A stretch of 36,773 bases of DNA from Candidatus Omnitrophota bacterium. Lineage in GTDB: Bacteria; Omnitrophota; Gorgyraeia; Gygaellales; Profunditerraquicolaceae. The first letter of the stretch is position 1. Each line of letters opens with the position of its first letter. Shown piece after piece: positions 1-9,137 of this stretch. The DNA lies in contig JAQUME010000006.1 of NCBI GenBank assembly GCA_028718245.1, forward strand, positions 1 to 36,773, read 5' to 3'. The notes below the pieces were generated by a model. The model saw only the letters and a list, made by a program, of their open reading frames with translations, ran no database searches and was not told where the DNA came from. Both the position numbers and the translations under genes were made by a program.

Positions 1-2
1 GG

Positions 3-620
3 ATAAAACTCGCGGATCCAAAAACCAAAGTGATCGTATTTGCCGGCGATGGGGATGCTTACGGGGAGGGCATCGAGCATCTTATTTTTGCGGCAAAGAG
101 GAACATTGATATTACGATGATCATCCACAATAACCGGGTTTACGGGCTTACTACCGGGCAATATACCCCTACCTCTCCTTTGGGTTTTAAAGGCCGCTCT
201 ACTCCCGCCGGAACCATCGAGCCGCCGCTAAATCCACTTGAAGTCATGTTGGCCTGCGGAGCCACTTTTCTTGGCCGGGGAACATCCCATGGGATAGAGC
301 TGCTTAAGAAGCTTTTTAAGGAAGCGATCACGCATAAAGGGTTTTCCCTGGTCGATGTTCTGCAGGTCTGCGTTACCTATTATAATATGTACGAATATTA
401 TGATAAAAGGGTCTATGAATTAAAAGAGCATAACCCCCGGGATTATAACCAGGCCTTGAATAAAATACGGGAATGGGATTATAACAACGACTCGCCTATT
501 GCCCTGGGCGCCTTCTATAAAAAAGAAATCCCCGCTTTCGAGCAGAAATTCCTAGAGCAAAATATAGCAGCAGCCGACAGGGACCAAAAAATAAAAGATC
601 TCCTGAAGGCTTCCATTTAA
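3..620 (+). CDS. 2-oxoacid:ferredoxin oxidoreductase beta subunit (TPP-binding), 5' truncated by the window edge
   Basis: Open in frame from nt 3 ([58 protein letters not shown]); GDGD...NN TPP motif typical of PorB/KorB-type beta subunits. Confidence 0.9.
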   Translation: MKLADPKTKVIVFAGDGDAYGEGIEHLIFAAKRNIDITMIIHNNRVYGLTTGQYTPTSPLGFKGRSTPAGTIEPPLNPLEVMLACGATFLGRGTSHGIELLKKLFKEAITHKGFSLVDVLQVCVTYYNMYEYYDKRVYELKEHNPRDYNQALNKIREWDYNNDSPIALGAFYKKEIPAFEQKFLEQNIAAADRDQKIKDLLKASI

Positions 621-655
621 CTTGTCTTTTTGTCCTTTTATCGTCAAGGTTTACT

Positions 656-2926
656 ATGGCTAAAGACCCGGTTTGCGGAATGCAGGTAGATGAAAATAAG
701 GCTATTAAGGTGGAGCAGGAGGGCCTTATTTATTATTTTTGCAGTCAGCACTGCAAGGATAAATTTTTGCAGCATCCGGCTGAAAATAAACCGCTAAAAT
801 CGCAAGGTAAGAATATTTATACCTGTCCCATGCATCCTGAGGTTACGCAGGATGGACCAGGGGATTGCCCTAAATGCGGGATGCAGCTGGAACCGAAGAT
901 CATTTCCCTTGAAGGGGAGGAAATCAGTAAAGAAGAGGCGGCTTTGGCCGGCAAGTTCCGGATCGGGCTGGTTTTGACGATCCCGGTTTTTATCCTGGCC
1001 CTCGGAGAGATGCTTCCGGCATTCCATCTGAAAACCTTTAGCTCATCCGGTGTTTCGCGCTGGATACAGTTTATTTTGGCAACCCCGGTTGTGCTCTGGT
1101 CAGGGAGCATCTTCTTCGTAAAGGCCTGGCGATCGGTTCTGAATAAAAGCCCTAATATGTTCACCCTGATCGCTATGGGGGTGGCTGCTGCCTATGGTTT
1201 TAGCGCCACAGCCATGATTTTACCGGGTATTTTCCCCGCGTCATTAAAGGAGCACGGAGAGATAGGTTTATATTTTGAAGCAGCTGCGATCATCACGGTA
1301 TTGGTCCTCTTGGGCCAGCTCCTGGAAACAAGAGCCCGGAGCAGGACAGGCCAGGCAATAAAAGCATTACTTGGCCTTGCCGCAAAGCTGGCGCACCGCC
1401 TCAAGGAAGGTAAGGAGGAGGATATTGCCATAGAAGAGATTCATAAAGGTGATTTATTGCGCGTGCGTCCGGGTGAGAAGGTGCCTTTGGACGGCATAGT
1501 CATTGAAGGAAAAAGCAGCGTAGATGAATCAATGATCTCCGGGGAGCCCATGCCGGTTATCAAGAAAAGCGGGGACCGGGTGATCGGGGCAACTGTTAAT
1601 CAGACAGGAAGTTTTCTGATGAGGGTTGAAAAAGTCGGAGCAGAAACTATTCTTGCCCAGATCGTGGAGATGGTGGCCGCAGCGCAGCGCAGCCGCGCCC
1701 CTATTCAGAATGTTGCTGACAGAGTTGCAGCCTATTTTGTTCCTTCAGTCCTGGTATGCGCAGTCGCCGCCTTTATTGTTTGGTCCATATGGGGGCCGCA
1801 GCCGGCGCTGGCCTATGCCCTGGTTAGTTTCATTTCGGTCCTGATCATTGCCTGCCCCTGTGCCCTGGGCCTGGCAACTCCTATGTCGGTCATGGTCGGA
1901 GTTGGAAAAGGAGCACAATCAGGTATCCTGATCAAGAACGCTTCGGCCCTTGAAAAGTGCGAGGGGCTCACCTGCCTGCTTACGGATAAGACAGGGACCT
2001 TGACCGCAGGAAGCCCGCAAGTTACTTTTGTGATGCCGGGAAAAGATTGGGATGAACAGGGTTTGTTAAGCATAGCAGGTTCCGTAGAGCAGGCCAGCGA
2101 GCATCCCTTGGCCCGCGCAGTAGTGGAGCATGTTAAGGCAGCCGGCATACAGTTGGTTCCGGTTGAGGATTTTCAATCCGTAACCGGCGCCGGTATTAAA
2201 GGTAAAGTTAGCGGCAGGGTGGTTTTGCTTGGGAGAGAAGGGTTTATTGAAAATTCCGGCATAAATTTACCTGAAGGATTGAAAAACAAGGCTGGTGAGC
2301 TTGAGGAGAAAGCCCAGACAGTTTGCTGGCTTGCGGTTGACGGCCAAATAGCGGGCCTCCTCGGGATATCCGACCCCATCAAGAAAACAACCCCTGATGC
2401 TATCCGCCAGTTGCATAAAATGGGACTTAAGGTTATAATGGTGACAGGGGATAATGAAAAGACCGCGCAAGCCATCGCCAGAGATTTAGGGATAACCGAT
2501 GTTTACGCCGGGTGTGATCCAAAGGCCAAGCAGGATATCGTAAATAAATTAAAGAGTGCAGGAGAGAAAGTAATGGTGGCAGGCGATGGCATAAATGATG
2601 CCCCTGCTTTGGCAGAAGCCCAGGTTGGTATCGCCATGGGCACCGGAACCGATGTGGCAATTGAAAGCGCCGGGATCACCCTGGTCAAAGGGGACTTAAC
2701 CGGGATCGTCAAGGCCCTGCGCTTAAGCCGGGCGGTCATGCGCAACATCAGGGAGAATTTATTTTTCGCCTTTATCTATAATGTCCTCGGAGTCCCAATT
2801 GCGGCGGGTTTGCTTTATCCCTTTTTTGGGCTGCTTTTGAACCCGATGATCGCCGGCGCTGCAATGAGCTTCAGCTCGGTTTCGGTGATCGGCAATTCAT
2901 TAAGGCTGCGTAATTTAAAACTTTAA
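656..2926 (+). CDS. copA: Copper/silver-translocating P1B-type ATPase with N-terminal YHS domain and heavy-metal-binding (YTCPMHPEV...CPKCGMQL) domain
   Basis: [18 protein letters not shown] and [11 protein letters not shown] motifs; N-terminal DPVCGMQV...[10 protein letters not shown]. Confidence 0.93.
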   Translation: MAKDPVCGMQVDENKAIKVEQEGLIYYFCSQHCKDKFLQHPAENKPLKSQGKNIYTCPMHPEVTQDGPGDCPKCGMQLEPKIISLEGEEISKEEAALAGKFRIGLVLTIPVFILALGEMLPAFHLKTFSSSGVSRWIQFILATPVVLWSGSIFFVKAWRSVLNKSPNMFTLIAMGVAAAYGFSATAMILPGIFPASLKEHGEIGLYFEAAAIITVLVLLGQLLETRARSRTGQAIKALLGLAAKLAHRLKEGKEEDIAIEEIHKGDLLRVRPGEKVPLDGIVIEGKSSVDESMISGEPMPVIKKSGDRVIGATVNQTGSFLMRVEKVGAETILAQIVEMVAAAQRSRAPIQNVADRVAAYFVPSVLVCAVAAFIVWSIWGPQPALAYALVSFISVLIIACPCALGLATPMSVMVGVGKGAQSGILIKNASALEKCEGLTCLLTDKTGTLTAGSPQVTFVMPGKDWDEQGLLSIAGSVEQASEHPLARAVVEHVKAAGIQLVPVEDFQSVTGAGIKGKVSGRVVLLGREGFIENSGINLPEGLKNKAGELEEKAQTVCWLAVDGQIAGLLGISDPIKKTTPDAIRQLHKMGLKVIMVTGDNEKTAQAIARDLGITDVYAGCDPKAKQDIVNKLKSAGEKVMVAGDGINDAPALAEAQVGIAMGTGTDVAIESAGITLVKGDLTGIVKALRLSRAVMRNIRENLFFAFIYNVLGVPIAAGLLYPFFGLLLNPMIAGAAMSFSSVSVIGNSLRLRNLKL

Positions 2927-2945
2927 AAAGGAGCTTGGTTGTAAG

Positions 2946-3782
2946 ATGCAAGAATTTATTGTCTGGTGGAACCATCTTCCCGAGCACACGAGCCCGGTTT
3001 TCTTTAAGATCGGCTTTATCCAGGTCCATTATTACGGCCTGATGTACCTGCTTGCTTTTCTTACGGTATATCTGCTTGTTTTGTACAGGCTAAAGAGTGA
3101 AAAGACCGGATTCAGAAAAGAGGTTGTAGAGACTTATTTCTTCTGGCTGGTTTTCGCGGTGCTCATCGGCGGCAGGCTGGGGTATGTGCTCTTTTATGAC
3201 CTGCCGTATTACTTAAAGCGCCCTTTAGAGATAATTCTCCCCTTTGATATTAATGACGGATTCAAATATACCGGCCTCTATGGGATGAGTTATCATGGGG
3301 CGCTCATCGCGATAATTATTACAACGGTGGTTTTTTGCCGCAGGCATAAGCTTGATTTTTGGCGCTTCACCGATCTATTGGCGCCGGCTGTGCCTTTAGG
3401 TTATACCTTCGGCAGGATAGGAAATTTTATTAACGGGGAGCTTTACGGTCGCGTCACTTCAGTGCCATGGGGAATGTATTTTCCTCTGGATCCTACCGGC
3501 CGGCTGCGCCATCCCTCCCAACTTTATGAAGCCTTCTTTGAAGGGGTATTTCTTTTTATCATCCTTTGGAGTTTGCGTAAGAAGGTGCGTCTTACCGGAG
3601 GGCTTTTTTCTTTATATCTTATAGGTTATGGAGCAATAAGATTTTTGCTTGAATTTTTCCGCCAGCCGGATAGGCAATTGGGGTTTGTGTTGGGTCCCTT
3701 TACCATGGGGCAGTTGCTTTGCCTTGCCATGATCTTATCCGGGGTGTTTATTATTGTAATCAGGAAAGGATCAGCCAAATGA
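2946..3782 (+). CDS. lgt: Prolipoprotein diacylglyceryl transferase
   Basis: GGRLGYVLFYD, GRIGNFINGELYGRVT and HPSQLYEAFFEG motifs; multi-TM protein. Confidence 0.95.
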   Translation: MQEFIVWWNHLPEHTSPVFFKIGFIQVHYYGLMYLLAFLTVYLLVLYRLKSEKTGFRKEVVETYFFWLVFAVLIGGRLGYVLFYDLPYYLKRPLEIILPFDINDGFKYTGLYGMSYHGALIAIIITTVVFCRRHKLDFWRFTDLLAPAVPLGYTFGRIGNFINGELYGRVTSVPWGMYFPLDPTGRLRHPSQLYEAFFEGVFLFIILWSLRKKVRLTGGLFSLYLIGYGAIRFLLEFFRQPDRQLGFVLGPFTMGQLLCLAMILSGVFIIVIRKGSAK

Positions 3783-6046
3783 AAAGAATTCTCATTTTTA
3801 TTTTGCCCATATTGATCATAGTAACCCTCGGATTCACTATCTCCGGAATTATGCAGGCCCGCTTCACGGAAGAAAAGCTCATGGATGATTTAATGAGAAA
3901 AGCCAGGGCAGTGGGTGAGAGCCTGGAGTTAGCCGCCAAATATATCCTGGTGAATAATGACCTGAAAGCAGCTAAACGCCTGGCCGATAGTTTCCAGAAG
4001 AGGGAGCGGCTGCAGGGCTGCGTTATTTACAACCGGGAGGGCCAGATCCTGGCAGTTACCGAGCAGTTTTCCTATTTAAATGATCAGGAGAGGCCTTACC
4101 TTAAAAATATCCTGTCTACGAAGACCCCCCGGGGAGCCATTGAGCAATTCAGGGAGTATTCGGTATACAGTTATATCCTTCCTGTTTTAGATGACGATGG
4201 CAACGTATTAGGGATGGTAGAAGTGATCTACGATACCTCCTATATGTTTACCACTTTAACCGAATTATGGAAAAAATTGAGCACTACTTTGATAGCCCTC
4301 ATATTGCTGATATTCTTAGTAACCCTTTTGATCCAGAGACAGATCTTTATTATGCCGGTGCGCAGGCTGACCCAGTGGTTCACCCACTTCCAGCGAGGGG
4401 ATACGGATAAGCTGCGGCCCTTTGCCGAAGAAAAAGGGGAATTCGGCAAGCTGGTCAGCGAAGTGGAGCAGGTGGCTTTAAGCATGAGGGTGGCCCGCCG
4501 GACTATCTCCGACCAGGCGCATGTGCGCCTGCAAAAAGAAGAATTATGGACCGAAGCCAAGCTCAAGGACCTTATTCACGCCAAGCTGGGGGATAATTCA
4601 CTTTTCGTGGTTTCTAACCGAGAGCCATATATGCATGTTCTTGATGAGAGTACCGGTAAATCCGCCTGCATTAGGCCGGCAAGCGGGGTGGTTACCGCGA
4701 TACACCCAATACTTTCTGCCTGCGGCGGAACCTGGATCGCCCACGGGAGCGGTAACGCGGATAGAAAATTCGTCAACTCCAAAGATAAGCTCGGCGTGCC
4801 CCCCGAAGACAACCGTTACATCTTAAAACGAGTCTGGCTAAGCAAAGAGGAGGAGCAGGGTTATTATTACGGGTTTTCCAACGAGGGCTTATGGCCTCTA
4901 TGCCATAACACGCATACTCGTCCGCTCTTCAAGGAGTCTGACTGGAAGATGTATAAAGAGGTAAACCGGAAGTTTGCCGACAGCGTTTTGGAGGAGCTGC
5001 CCGCAAATGATCCGTTTGTCTTTGTGCAGGATTATCATTTCACGCTTTTGCCTAAAATGATCAAAGAGAAGCGTCCCGACGCAAGGATCGCTTTATTCTG
5101 GCACATACCCTGGCCTACGCCGGAGGCCTTCATGATCTGCCCTTACCAGAATGAGATCCTGGAGGGGATGCTGGGGGCTGATCTGATCGGTTTTCATGTC
5201 CAGAACCATTGCAATAATTTTCTCGATACCGCCAACCGCCTGCTTGAGTCGCGCGTGGATACGGAGAAGTTCAGCGTTGTCAGGAACGGAAAAGAGACCT
5301 TTATCAGGGCTTTCCCGATAAGCGTTGACACGCGCTCAGGCACAGGTTCATTCAAGGTTGAGCCCTTGCGCCAGATCGAGCATTTAAAGAAGGAATTTGA
5401 ACTTGAGGGCAAGATAACGGCTCTGGGGGTTGACAGGATAGATTATACGAAAGGCATAGTTGAAAAATTACTGGCCATCGACAGGTTTTTGGAGAAGTAT
5501 CCCGAATATAAGACGAAATTCGTGTTCATCCAGTTGGCCGCGCCCAGCCGCACGCATATCAAGCGCTATCATGACCTGATCAGTGAGATCGATGAACTGG
5601 TCGAGAAGATCAACTGGAAGCATAGGGAAGGGGACTGGAGCCCGGTGATCTACCTGAAAAAACATTTTTCGCAGGATGATATCCAGCCTTACTATCAGCT
5701 TGCCGATATTTGTATCGTCAGTTCACTTCACGACGGGATGAACCTGGTGGCCAAGGAATATGTAGTGCAGAAGAACGATCTATCCGGGGTGCTGATCTTA
5801 AGCCAGTTTACCGGCGCCTCCCGCGAGCTCACCGACGCTATTATGGTCAACCCGTATTCAACGGAGGAGTTTGCCGAAAGCATAAAGCTGGCCGTCGAAA
5901 TGCCTAAAGAAGACAGGAAAAAGCGGATGGAGAATATGCGCAGGGTAGTTTCCGAGAATAACGTTTATCGCTGGGCAGCCGGTATCATTACCGAAATGAC
6001 CTCTTTGAAGAAAATAGAAGATAAAAATGCGCTACCTTCTGGATGA
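3779..6046 (+). CDS. otsA: Membrane-anchored trehalose-6-phosphate synthase (GT20): TM - Cache-like sensor - TM - HAMP-like - OtsA
   Basis: Probable start ATG 3779 (ATGA overlap with the lgt stop) rather than 3719; C-terminal GT20 motifs VVSNREPY, WHIPWP, GFHVQNH, DRIDYTKGI, DGMNLVAKEYV; N-terminal two-TM region of ~250 aa. Confidence 0.9.
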   Translation: MKRILIFILPILIIVTLGFTISGIMQARFTEEKLMDDLMRKARAVGESLELAAKYILVNNDLKAAKRLADSFQKRERLQGCVIYNREGQILAVTEQFSYLNDQERPYLKNILSTKTPRGAIEQFREYSVYSYILPVLDDDGNVLGMVEVIYDTSYMFTTLTELWKKLSTTLIALILLIFLVTLLIQRQIFIMPVRRLTQWFTHFQRGDTDKLRPFAEEKGEFGKLVSEVEQVALSMRVARRTISDQAHVRLQKEELWTEAKLKDLIHAKLGDNSLFVVSNREPYMHVLDESTGKSACIRPASGVVTAIHPILSACGGTWIAHGSGNADRKFVNSKDKLGVPPEDNRYILKRVWLSKEEEQGYYYGFSNEGLWPLCHNTHTRPLFKESDWKMYKEVNRKFADSVLEELPANDPFVFVQDYHFTLLPKMIKEKRPDARIALFWHIPWPTPEAFMICPYQNEILEGMLGADLIGFHVQNHCNNFLDTANRLLESRVDTEKFSVVRNGKETFIRAFPISVDTRSGTGSFKVEPLRQIEHLKKEFELEGKITALGVDRIDYTKGIVEKLLAIDRFLEKYPEYKTKFVFIQLAAPSRTHIKRYHDLISEIDELVEKINWKHREGDWSPVIYLKKHFSQDDIQPYYQLADICIVSSLHDGMNLVAKEYVVQKNDLSGVLILSQFTGASRELTDAIMVNPYSTEEFAESIKLAVEMPKEDRKKRMENMRRVVSENNVYRWAAGIITEMTSLKKIEDKNALPSG

Positions 6047-6833
6047 TCTGGATAAAATAAAAGATAAACTGCGGGGCAGGGACCTGTTACTATTCCTTGA
6101 TTATGACGGGACCCTCTCTCCGATCGCCGCTACCCCGGATAAGTCCGTGTTCTCGGAGGGGATGAGAGGCAGTCTAAAGAAGCTGACCGGTCAACCACGC
6201 TGCCGGATCGCGGTTATTTCCGGTAGGGGCCTGGAGAATATCAAGAAAAAAGTAGGGTTAAAGGATATCATTTATTCCGGTAATCACGGATTAGAGATCG
6301 AAGGCCCGCAGTTGAGATATAAGGCAGCAGTTTCCCCTTTATATAAGAAAGCCATCGGAGAGATAAAGGATTCTTTGACTGCCGGGCTTTCTAAAATTAA
6401 AGGGGCCATTATCGAGGATAAAGGCCTCTCTTTATCCCTGCATTACCGGCTGGTGAGAAAAAATGATATCCCCGCGTTGAAAAACATCCTTCGCCGGACA
6501 GTTACCGATCATCCGGCAAAAAAAAGGGTCATGGTCAGGCCGGGTAAAATGGTATTTGATATAAGGCCTGCCTCCGGGTTGGATAAAGGCAAAGTAGCCC
6601 TCTGGCTTTTAGCCAGGGAGAGTTTCAGGAGGCGCGGCCGCAAGGTTATCCCGATCTATATCGGGGATGATTCAACCGATGAGGATGCATTTGCCGCGTT
6701 GAAGGGCAAAGGAATTACCGTTTGCGTCGGCGGAGAAAGAAAATCCTCGGCGCAGTATTATTTGAAGGATACCGGCCAGGTAAGGTTTTTTCTGAGAAGA
6801 CTGGACGGCATACTTAAAGAGAGGGAAGTATAA
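6027..6833 (+). CDS. otsB: Trehalose-6-phosphate phosphatase
   Basis: LFLDYDGTLSPIA and IYIGDDSTDEDAF HAD motifs; overlaps the otsA 3' end. Confidence 0.93.
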   Translation: MRYLLDDLDKIKDKLRGRDLLLFLDYDGTLSPIAATPDKSVFSEGMRGSLKKLTGQPRCRIAVISGRGLENIKKKVGLKDIIYSGNHGLEIEGPQLRYKAAVSPLYKKAIGEIKDSLTAGLSKIKGAIIEDKGLSLSLHYRLVRKNDIPALKNILRRTVTDHPAKKRVMVRPGKMVFDIRPASGLDKGKVALWLLARESFRRRGRKVIPIYIGDDSTDEDAFAALKGKGITVCVGGERKSSAQYYLKDTGQVRFFLRRLDGILKEREV

Positions 6834-7507
6834 TGCCTCCTTCAGGAATGGAAACGCCTTTCGTATTCTACGCAAGTTCGCACATATCGGAGCTGACCGG
6901 GTTAAGGGCCTCTACTTTAGGCCAGCTGCTTGAGCTTATCAAGGATGTGCCCGGGGCTTCTATCTATCACCACACCCATAGGTTCCTGCAGCAGCACCAA
7001 TATTTATCTCCTGAACCGCCCAATGATTTCTCTTATTGGGTAGCGGATTGCTTAGGGGATGTTGAGTTGGGAGAAAAGCTGGCCAGCATCGATACAATGC
7101 AATTCCTGACTATCCGCAGCCTAAGGGAGAAGATCACGGCTACGATAGAGAAACATCTTGAAGCTGATCCGCTGGTAAAGATGAGGTTCGCCCGCTCGGG
7201 AGAAGAGTTCCACTTCATCAAATCAATAAGTTTTGTTTTTCCTACCAATTATGTCGCCCATGACCTGGATGAATTTATCCAGGCGCTTAAAAAGGTAACC
7301 ATTGATTCCATATACTTTCATATTTTTGAGGCGCGGCTGCGCCTGGAGAAACCGGTAAATGATTTCTCTAACTGGATCGGTTCGGCTATCGGTGATAAAC
7401 AGCTGGCGGATAAAATTTCCAGGCTTGATCCTTACACTTATACGCTTGAAGATCTAAGGAATAAGATCATATACCTGATTCAGAAGAGAGTCATTAGGTC
7501 AGTATGA
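6833..7507 (+). CDS. Tandem-duplicated small-domain protein, DUF5752-like (family name from memory)
   Basis: Two internal repeats: PPNDFSYWVADCLGDVELGEKLASIDTMQFLTIRSLREKI vs PVNDFSNWIGSAIGDKQLADKISRLDPYTYTLEDLRNKI; overlaps otsB and treT-like genes. Confidence 0.7.
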   Translation: MPPSGMETPFVFYASSHISELTGLRASTLGQLLELIKDVPGASIYHHTHRFLQQHQYLSPEPPNDFSYWVADCLGDVELGEKLASIDTMQFLTIRSLREKITATIEKHLEADPLVKMRFARSGEEFHFIKSISFVFPTNYVAHDLDEFIQALKKVTIDSIYFHIFEARLRLEKPVNDFSNWIGSAIGDKQLADKISRLDPYTYTLEDLRNKIIYLIQKRVIRSV

Positions 7508-8715
7508 TAAAAATAGACGATTATATCCCAATAGTAGGCCAGTCAATCATAGATGAGATCAGGATGCTTGCCGCTAAAATGGCAGGCAGGCGGGTGCAGC
7601 ATATCAACTCTACCGCCGTAGGAGGGGGGGTTGCCGAGATATTGAACCGCATGGTGCCTTTGCTTAATGAGGTAGGCATAAATTCCGGATGGGACCTCAT
7701 CAAGGGGGGAGAAAATTTTTATTCGGTGACAAAGAAGTTCCATAACGCCCTGCATGGCAGGCCCGAGACGATCGACCAACGGGATTTTGATGTCTTTATG
7801 GAGACCAGCCGGGAGAATATTGCTAAATTGGATACCTCCAGCGATATTGTCTTTGTGCATGATCCGCAGCCTATAGCCCTGGTTGAGAAAAAGAAGGGGA
7901 ATAAATGGCTTTGGCGCTGCCATATAGATGTCTCTAACCCCAATCGGAAGGTCTGGGACTTCCTGATGGATTTTATCGTAAAATATGACTCGGCGATATT
8001 CTCTGCCCCGGCTTTTTCACAGAGGCTTGCGATAAGGCAGTTCCTGATATCTCCATCCATTGACCCTTTAAGCGATAAGAACAAGGAGCTAGCGCAGGAG
8101 ATCATTGATGGGGTTTTGAGGAAATACGAAATTGTCCGGGACAAACCGATCATTACCCAGATATCCCGCTTTGATTATTTAAAGGATCCGTTGGGCGTTA
8201 TTGAGGCCTATTCGCAGGTCAAGCGTTATATAGATTGCCAGCTGATCCTTGCAGGTGGCACGGCCAGCGACGACCCGGAGGGCCAGAAGGTCCTGGATGA
8301 GGTCCTGGAAAAAGCCGGCAGTGATAAAGATATCCATATATTGCTCCTGCCCCAGAATGACATTGAAGTTAATGCCCTGCAGAGGGCTTCGGATATCATT
8401 ATCCAGAAGTCGATAAAGGAGGGTTTTGGGTTAACGGTAGCCGAGGCGCTTTGGAAGGCCAAGCCTGTAGTTGCCTCAAGCGTCGGCGGGATATCTTTAC
8501 AGATAAAGCATAAATACTCCGGATTATTATGCCACTCCATTGAAGGGGCGGCTTTTGCCATAAAGCAGCTTCTGCACAGCCCGGAGTATGCGAAGAAATT
8601 AGGGGCCAACGGCCGCGAACATATCAAGAATAATTTCCTGCTTACCCGCCATATCAAGGAATATATCCTTTTGTTTTTGTCGTTATACCATCCTGAAGAT
8701 GTGGTTAATTTGTAA
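7504..8715 (+). CDS. TreT-like trehalose glycosyltransferring synthase / GT4 glycosyltransferase
   Basis: HINSTAVGGGVAEILNRMVPLLNEVGINSGWDLIKG, VHDPQP, WRCHIDVSNPN and EGFGLTVAEALWKAKPVVAS motifs resemble TreT/trehalose synthase GT4. Confidence 0.85.
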   Translation: MIKIDDYIPIVGQSIIDEIRMLAAKMAGRRVQHINSTAVGGGVAEILNRMVPLLNEVGINSGWDLIKGGENFYSVTKKFHNALHGRPETIDQRDFDVFMETSRENIAKLDTSSDIVFVHDPQPIALVEKKKGNKWLWRCHIDVSNPNRKVWDFLMDFIVKYDSAIFSAPAFSQRLAIRQFLISPSIDPLSDKNKELAQEIIDGVLRKYEIVRDKPIITQISRFDYLKDPLGVIEAYSQVKRYIDCQLILAGGTASDDPEGQKVLDEVLEKAGSDKDIHILLLPQNDIEVNALQRASDIIIQKSIKEGFGLTVAEALWKAKPVVASSVGGISLQIKHKYSGLLCHSIEGAAFAIKQLLHSPEYAKKLGANGREHIKNNFLLTRHIKEYILLFLSLYHPEDVVNL

Positions 8716-8742
8716 TTCAGGAGAGATGCAGGGGAGGGGATC

Positions 8743-8841
8743 ATGAATCTCGGAGGATGGATTTTGATGATAATTGCCTGGGGATTTATCCTGGGCATGG
8801 CTGTTTTCTGCTTCAGAAGGATATTCCGCAAGAACAAATAA
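8743..8841 (+). CDS. Unannotated 32-aa single-TM small protein
   Basis: MNLGGWILMIIAWGFILGMAVFCFRRIFRKNK*; strong purine-rich SD (ggggagggg) upstream of ATG; below the ORF track size cutoff. Confidence 0.6.
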   Translation: MNLGGWILMIIAWGFILGMAVFCFRRIFRKNK

Positions 8842-8875
8842 TCCCGCCAGTTTCTCCCGCCACATTCATTATGCT

Positions 8876-9061
8876 GATATTTCGCTCTTGGGATATTGTA
8901 CGCGTGCGGAATTTTTCGCCTGATGTGCTATCGGTTTACGTCTCGTTCCCGAACTGACTTACGCTAAAAGAGAGGGTTCTCCGTTCGACGTAATTCCTCG
9001 CACACATTTTGCCGAAAAATTCCTAATTGCACGCTTAACAATATCCCTCGGCAAAATATCT
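8876..9061 (+). repeat. Long imperfect palindromic element, copy 1
   Basis: GATATTTCGCTCTTGGGATATTGTACGCGTGCGGAATTTTTCGCC ... GCCGAAAAATTCCTAATTGCACGCTTAACAATATCCCTCGGCAAAATATCT; near-identical ends recur at 26935-27124. Confidence 0.9.
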
Positions 9062-9104
9062 ATGGGTAATGAGATGCTGCTCAACCAATCCTTGTACAAA
9101 AAAC

Positions 9105-9131
9105 TTGACATTTCCTGGGGGGGGGTAAACT
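9105..9131 (+). promoter_or_regulatory. Candidate promoter of the pilin gene with G9 tract in the spacer (TTGACA-N15-TAAACT)
   Basis: TTGACA 9105-9110, TAAACT 9126-9131, G9 at 9117-9125. Confidence 0.45.
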
Positions 9132-9137
9132 AATGAA

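Noticed and set aside
3719-3778. Longer N-terminus of the OtsA fusion
   Set aside because: It lies inside lgt and gives no signal-like start; ATG 3779 begins MKRILIFILPILIIV with a typical stop-start overlap.
8876-9061. tRNA, rRNA or known riboswitch in the palindromic element
   Set aside because: No cloverleaf, anticodon or recognised riboswitch core visible; the long single hairpin does not match any class I can identify.
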